Positions 45,401 to 48,861 of a stretch of DNA of 48,861 nucleotides are shown one piece after another (position 1 is the stretch's first letter; each line of letters opens with the position of its first letter). The DNA is from Planctomycetaceae bacterium. GTDB taxonomy: Bacteria; Planctomycetota; Planctomycetia; Planctomycetales; Planctomycetaceae. The DNA lies in assembly GCA_947476295.1 (NCBI GenBank), contig CANJQC010000031.1:1-48861 (forward strand), given 5' to 3'. Made by a program: the position numbers and the translations under genes. Below the pieces are notes generated by a model, which had not been told where the DNA came from, made no database searches, and saw only the letters and a program-made list of their open reading frames with translations.

Positions 45401-45945
45401 CGCCTGTCAAGCCGCCGCAGCCAACTTTGGGGCTCACGGCTGCATTTGGAAGTTCGACGGACTGGCAAACCAGTATGGGCGAAGATCGCTATCGTCGCGG
45501 GATTTACACAACATGGCGTCGCAGCAATCCATATCCATCAATGGCCACATTTGATGCGCCGAATCGTGAAGTCTGCACGTTGCGGAGAAATCAGACCAAT
45601 ACGCCGCTCCAGGCACTGGTAACCATGAACGATCCCGTCTATGTCGAAGCCGCCCAGTCTCTGGCGCGGATGCTGCTGCAACACGATGGTGCTGTCAATG
45701 TTCAGATTGCAAATGGATTTAAACGCTGCCTGCTGCGAGATCCTTCGGACTCAGAACTGGCAGCACTGGTAACTCTGTTTAAGGACATGCAGATGGAACT
45801 TGCATCCCAGTCGGACAACGCGATGAAACTTGCAACAGATCCGCTCGGCGCGCTTCCGGATGGTATGGATCCAATCAACGCAGCCGCGATGACAGTTGTC
45901 TGCAACGTGCTGCTGAATGTCGATGAGATGTTTTTAAAACGATGA
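42430..45945 (+). CDS. PSCyt1/PSCyt2/PSD1 family giant cytochrome-type protein
   Basis: A 1171-aa exported protein. After a signal peptide (1-23) comes a c-type cytochrome domain with C40-L-A-C43-H44 (PSCyt1). It is followed by the DUF1549/PSCyt2 domain (about 140-360), which contains a second C343-A-Q-C346-H347 motif and H-S-H-K-Y-D-P-L-T-Q. The central part (about 460-690) includes a discoidin/F5-8-type sugar-binding domain with E-I-Q-V-F and P-W-W-E-V-D-L-G. The C-terminal PSD1 (DUF1553) domain fills about 850-1160, with R-V-V-V-N-R-Y-W-E-N-L-F-G-R and T-P-L-Q-A-L-V-T-M-N. Such proteins are typical of planctomycetes and usually sit beside a DUF1501 gene, which is absent here. The ATG at 42430 is preferred over an upstream TTG. 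Confidence 0.95.
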   Translation: MRFASPALLTLVFFGVSASTVSAQKVDFNRDVRPIISNRCLACHGPDDAKRQAGLRLDDPDLATKVLDSGHTAIVAGNVSESELVARITSDDESVRMPPIEFGKPLKPAEIATLQRWVEQGGQYAQHWSYVKPVRAEIPAAGAPYANWPKNAIDNFALHTMLELGLQPTEQADARALVRRLFLDLIGLPPTVDECDAWVQRLEENTNSDKSTAVDDAAYSQLVDHLFQRPEFGEHWARKWLDLARYADSAGYADDPSRTIWPWRDWVIRSINNNMPFDQFTIEQLAGDMLPNASDEQVIATAFHRNTMTNNEGGTQDEEFRNVAVVDRVNTTMAVWMGTTIACAQCHSHKYDPLTQDEYFQLFAILNNTQDADRRDESPLLEFFTPEQKERRSVIESRLAELNPILASPTDAITASQLLWEQRVQSQPAWAGMKPASVNRLSGGAATVADDGTIFVATAAEKDVYTIEIPFDPSNPTNKSIAAIRLETLPLAALPNAGAGHGGGNFVITELKAQLVPAGQSAPTARIVRIEIPGSQKILSLAEIQVFSAGTNVTLAGKATQSSTDYAGPAEYAIDGNTDGQFENKSVTHTAMSDNPWWEVDLGGDTAIERLTIWNRTGGGIHTRLADFRISLLNEARGVVWEQNVAEPPNPSADYSPSNVRDIKFTTAIADFQQSGFSPEEVLDGKTEAENGWAIGGSITDSHALVLVPSRPILANEPATLRLIIEQNSPHVNHILGNFRIGFSNDAVAIERARLPQSILAIVEKPPAERMPAEASQLAEYFRLNLAPELADVRQELKTLTTEISGMKPDASVPVLREVAGESRRKTLLQFRGNYLDKGHEVHEGVPAVFPPISDGKPASRLTFAKWLVNDENPLTARVVVNRYWENLFGRGIVLTSEDFGSQGELPTHPELLDWLARELVESGWDTRDLLKMIVTSATYRQSSRVTPEAAAADLDNRWLARGPRVRLSAEMVRDQALQVAGLLSQKMYGPPVKPPQPTLGLTAAFGSSTDWQTSMGEDRYRRGIYTTWRRSNPYPSMATFDAPNREVCTLRRNQTNTPLQALVTMNDPVYVEAAQSLARMLLQHDGAVNVQIANGFKRCLLRDPSDSELAALVTLFKDMQMELASQSDNAMKLATDPLGALPDGMDPINAAAMTVVCNVLLNVDEMFLKR

Positions 45946-46022
45946 GCCGTTGGAGTACACGTTCCAGTATACGGCACCAGGCAATGGTCTTGGCCGGATC
46001 GTATGTAGACAAGATGGAAGAA

Positions 46023-46142
46023 CCATTCTTGTCCGTCGCACTGTCAAATGACGTAGTCGAAGCGAAAGTTATTGTGCTGCGAGGGACTTTCGAAAACTGA
46101 ATGATTTCTGGCGAGGTCTCGGGCAGGAATGTCCACGGTACA
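46023..46142. repeat. Planctomycete-type inverted repeat, copy B
   Basis: Shares its ends with the element at 26194-26307. CCATTCTTGTCCGTCGCA (46023-46040) corresponds to the left end. The right end, 46110-46142, with GGCAGGAATGTCC and the following GGTACA, matches copy A at about 29 of 33 positions. The centre is unrelated. The element touches the start of the gamma-glutamyltransferase remnant. Confidence 0.7.
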
Positions 46143-46183
46143 GGAGCCGTCGTTTTAGAACACAATGCACGCGATGGAGAATC

Positions 46184-46459
46184 AAGCACGCCTTCGCGGA
46201 TCGCGCCGAGTTTCTGGGTGGTGATCCAGATTTTGTTGACGTACCCGTTGCAAAGCTGCTCTGCCCGGAATATGTCGCGCAGATCGCAGCTCATATTGAT
46301 CCACTGAATTGGTATGAGCGGCAGGAACTGCCAGTCTGGTCATCTTCAACCGGCGGAATTGAGAAGCCGCAGTGCATACAGCTGCAGCAACTTCCGAAGT
46401 TTCGGTCAGCGGAGTTTGCGACTGGTATTTTCGCCACATCCTCAAAGCACTTATCTTGA
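46184..46459 (+). pseudogene. Remnant of a gamma-glutamyltransferase
   Basis: From 46184 the plus-strand frame reads K-H-A-F-A-D-R-A-E-F-L-G-G-D-P-D-F and then V-D-V-P-V, with P-E-Y-V-A-Q-I-A-A-H-I-D. This is the central pattern of the gamma-glutamyltransferase family, where A-x-K-x-A-F-A-D-R-x-x-x-L-G-D-P is highly conserved. One extra glycine sits in G-G-D. The family match fades by about 46310, and the frame stops at 46459. No start, catalytic threonine region or other part of the gene is found, so this is a decayed fragment. Confidence 0.6.
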
Positions 46460-46592
46460 AAATCCGCGAGGCGTGGCCTAGTCTTTATGCCCCTCCATTG
46501 AACATGCCCGTGCGTGTCCCGAAGTGGTTTCTGCGAAATCGAAACGGTTCCCCGCAAACAAGCGATCCCACCGACCAGCCTGCAATCGCCTC

Positions 46593-48861
46593 ATGAACGA
46601 TCATTCAAAAATCTGTTGGACCATTGTTGCAGTAAGCTTTCTGACTGCGATGTTGGGCATTCCCGCGGGTACTGGCCAGAGTGGATTGCTTGCACAGGAC
46701 TTGGACGAATTTCAGGTGTATCACCTGACTCAGAGTACGCCCACAGAAGCTCGTCGGATGCTGACAGAGCTACTGGGTGCTGAGGCTAAAACCGCAAAAC
46801 TTGTGGCCGATGTCGAAAATTCGGATCTGCAAGTCTCGGGACCGCCCGCTGTCCAGCAACTGGCAAAACAGCTTGTTCAGCAGATCAATGCTGCGACCGC
46901 TCACCAGCCTGCGGAGACAGCACCCGTCATCGTTAGGACTTATACATGTAATCCAGCAGAATTTGATCGGCAACTGCAATCCGTCAGGAACTCAATAAGC
47001 CCTTCAAGTCGTGTTTCATCTGATCGAAGCCGTAACCAAATCGTAATTGCGGGACCAGCTGCAGATCAGAGCACAGCAATTGGAATCTTGGCAGCACCCA
47101 CGTCTGAAGTTCAGTCTTCCTTTGCGACATCGACCGACTGGGCATCGACCGATTGGGCCCCAAACGGCGGCAGTGGTGATTCAGTCCCTCGAGCCGCCAT
47201 CAAAGCCAAATCCGCAGCGGCCCGAACAACTTCAGACAAACGGATGAATGCGGAACTCCCCAGTTTATCGTTGCTCGATACTGAAGTTCCACAGCAAAGG
47301 ATTGCGACACGTCATTCTGGCATAGAAGCAACCGCTGACCACGCCGTTCGTTTGCGATTTCGCAACATCTCGGTCAAGCAGGCAGAAACGGGGTTACAGC
47401 GACTGCTTCGATCGAAAGTTCTTGAACTGGAGCCTCATCGTCTGAGCTTCTCTGTAGGGCGAAGTCGACAGATTACGATGTCATTTGACGAGATGTCTCA
47501 GTCCTGTTTGCTGGAGGGATCTCGGGATCTGGTGCTCCAGTTCGCAACGCTTTTACAACAGTTTGAAGACGCTCGTGATCAAAATATACAAGATACGATT
47601 CGATTCGTTCCGCTGACAAATGTCGATCCGGACGTTCTGGATCGTGCGTTGATCATCTGGAAGCAATCCGTTCGCCGCGGGCAGGCTCCGATGGAACAGA
47701 CAAACCAGAAGCAGAGTTCGCAGCGTCGGCGTGATATGAATATTCGCCCCGCAGGATTTCAGCAGATCCCTGGTGAACCAGAAATTCCAATCGAATCAGC
47801 CGGTCAGCCACCGGCAGATGGTTCGCTTCTCCAGACGGATCCGGCACAGGATGACCTGTTGCGTCGTCCGTCTTCGGATATCACTGTCGAACCACTTCCG
47901 GATCTGGATGTGTTGATTCTCCGAGGTCGCGATCCGGACGTTGAAGAGTTGACTCGCATCATCCGTGAAATTGAACGTCTCAGCGCGGAGACCGCACCGG
48001 AGATTGATATTGTCTATCTGCAAAATGTACAGGGAGAAGCCCTGGATAAACTGATCACCGAGGTGCTCGATGATCTGACAGGACCATTGCAGGGGCGCGT
48101 TTCCATCACTCCGCTTGTCAAACCAAATGCTCTGCTGTTAATAGGTTGGGGCGAAGCTGTGACAGCGGCGAAGAAGCTGATCGCCCGTCTGGATGAATCA
48201 GTTTTTCCGCAGACTCAGATGCAGATGTTTTCGTTGAAGCATGCATCGGTCAACCAGGTGGAGGAAACGGTTCGCGAATTCCTTAACAATCGTGGCGGAC
48301 TGGGACCGGATGTTAATATTACAGCCGATCCTCGCACGAATACTCTGATCGTAAATGCCGCTCCGCGCGACCTGCAGGAAGTCACGCGGATGATTCAGAA
48401 ACTGGATGCCGGGACCTCAGCTTCCATCAATCAAGCGAAAATCATCCAACTAAAGAATGCTCTGGCTGTGGACGTTTCACAAACGATTACGGCGGCCATC
48501 ACAGCCGCTCGTGGAGGAACCGGCACGCAGCGGGCGGCCGCGTTAGAGATGCTCATGGTTGGCCCCGACGGGAAGAGCGTTGCAGCCTCCGGACTACTGG
48601 ATGACGTGAAACTGACTCCTGATTCAAGAACCAATCGAATCTTTATCACGGGACCGCCTGACAGTCTGTCACTTGTTGAACGGCTAATCGAGAGTTTTGA
48701 CGAATCACCAGCTGCGTCGGCTCAGATTAAGGTGTTCCAGATCACCAACGGTGATGCCAGTGATCTGGTTCAGGTGCTGCGATCGCTGTTTCCTGAACAG
48801 GCAGCTGTCTCGAATGTGCCACAGTTGGCGACAGCGGAAGGCGAATCATCGCTGGTTCCTG
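46593..48861 (+). CDS. Secretin N-domain-containing exported protein (cut by the window edge)
   Basis: The frame is open without a stop from the ATG at 46593 to the end of the window, 756 codons. A signal peptide (about residues 8-35) is followed by many secretin-N-like repeats, each with a strand, an L-x-N/H motif and a V-x-x-x-L helix. They start near residues 333, 470, 542, 615 and 711 (for example V-Y-L-Q-N-V, F-S-L-K-H-A, I-Q-L-K-N-A and F-Q-I-T-N-G). Weaker repeats occur from residue 40. A low-complexity linker (about 365-430) splits them. Multi-repeat proteins of this kind belong to the GspD/PilQ N-domain group; the outer-membrane barrel is not seen here and may lie beyond the edge or be missing. 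Confidence 0.85.
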   Translation, partial: MNDHSKICWTIVAVSFLTAMLGIPAGTGQSGLLAQDLDEFQVYHLTQSTPTEARRMLTELLGAEAKTAKLVADVENSDLQVSGPPAVQQLAKQLVQQINAATAHQPAETAPVIVRTYTCNPAEFDRQLQSVRNSISPSSRVSSDRSRNQIVIAGPAADQSTAIGILAAPTSEVQSSFATSTDWASTDWAPNGGSGDSVPRAAIKAKSAAARTTSDKRMNAELPSLSLLDTEVPQQRIATRHSGIEATADHAVRLRFRNISVKQAETGLQRLLRSKVLELEPHRLSFSVGRSRQITMSFDEMSQSCLLEGSRDLVLQFATLLQQFEDARDQNIQDTIRFVPLTNVDPDVLDRALIIWKQSVRRGQAPMEQTNQKQSSQRRRDMNIRPAGFQQIPGEPEIPIESAGQPPADGSLLQTDPAQDDLLRRPSSDITVEPLPDLDVLILRGRDPDVEELTRIIREIERLSAETAPEIDIVYLQNVQGEALDKLITEVLDDLTGPLQGRVSITPLVKPNALLLIGWGEAVTAAKKLIARLDESVFPQTQMQMFSLKHASVNQVEETVREFLNNRGGLGPDVNITADPRTNTLIVNAAPRDLQEVTRMIQKLDAGTSASINQAKIIQLKNALAVDVSQTITAAITAARGGTGTQRAAALEMLMVGPDGKSVAASGLLDDVKLTPDSRTNRIFITGPPDSLSLVERLIESFDESPAASAQIKVFQITNGDASDLVQVLRSLFPEQAAVSNVPQLATAEGESSLVP

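Larger units (their letters stand above)
45946..46592. other. Spacer between the PSCyt gene and the secretin-type gene
   Basis: A stretch of about 650 bases with no intact gene, containing the repeat copy and the gamma-glutamyltransferase remnant listed separately. The last 130 bases before 46593 show no recognisable feature except the likely promoter area of the next gene. Confidence 0.5.

Noticed and set aside
46372-46596. 74-codon plus-strand frame before the secretin-type gene
   Set aside because: It overlaps the gamma-glutamyltransferase remnant in another frame and has no recognisable pattern.

Overview
The window looks like part of a planctomycete chromosome (phylum Planctomycetota, probably Planctomycetales). 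The main reasons are a PSCyt1/PSCyt2/PSD1 (DUF1549/DUF1553) giant cytochrome-type protein, a BatA-type VWA membrane protein, a long secretin-N-domain protein, several lineage-typical hypothetical proteins, and wide intergenic spacers filled with hairpin-rich interspersed repeats. This assignment rests on gene families read by eye; no database search was run. No rRNA, tRNA, intact insertion sequence or CRISPR array was seen.

Layout. 1-8.1 kb: hairpin repeat cluster, BatA-like VWA protein and SDR (minus strand), NAD(P)H-hydrate epimerase, TPR protein, a hypothetical protein, and the ribosome-assembly GTPase Der. 8.1-11.4 kb: repeat-rich spacers around a Gfo/Idh/MocA oxidoreductase and a ParD/ParE toxin-antitoxin pair. 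11.4-14.7 kb: a SCO1 and DUF420/CtaM fusion (cytochrome oxidase copper and assembly factor), a small Cys-containing membrane protein, a coiled-coil membrane protein and an isochorismatase-like hydrolase. 15.1-18.9 kb: an exported protein ending in a MIP18/DUF59-like domain, a GNAT/FemAB-like acyltransferase and a cupin. 18.9-28.4 kb: an acyl-CoA catabolic cluster of carboxyltransferase, AtuA (DUF1446), acyl-CoA synthetase, enoyl-CoA hydratase, thiolase and acyl-CoA dehydrogenase. Together these would activate, oxidise, carboxylate, hydrate and cleave a probably branched or isoprenoid acyl chain. The biotin carboxylase subunit is not in the window.

28.8-35.3 kb: exported TPR/peptidase-MA metalloprotease, alpha/beta hydrolase, and a minus-strand operon of rhomboid protease, ECF-like sigma factor and TruB. 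35.3-40.7 kb: a spacer with a possible integrase remnant and a 35-aa lysine-rich protein, then a 1353-aa single-chain fusion of topoisomerase III and RecQ helicase in GC-rich sequence, the most striking gene here. 41-48.9 kb: a haem-motif protein with prenyltransferase-like repeats, the PSCyt/PSD1 giant protein, a gamma-glutamyltransferase remnant next to a repeat, and a secretin-N-domain protein cut by the right edge.

The strongest leads are the TopIII-RecQ fusion, the SCO-CtaM fusion, the MIP18-like domain on an apparently exported protein, and several repeat families whose copies can be paired within the window.
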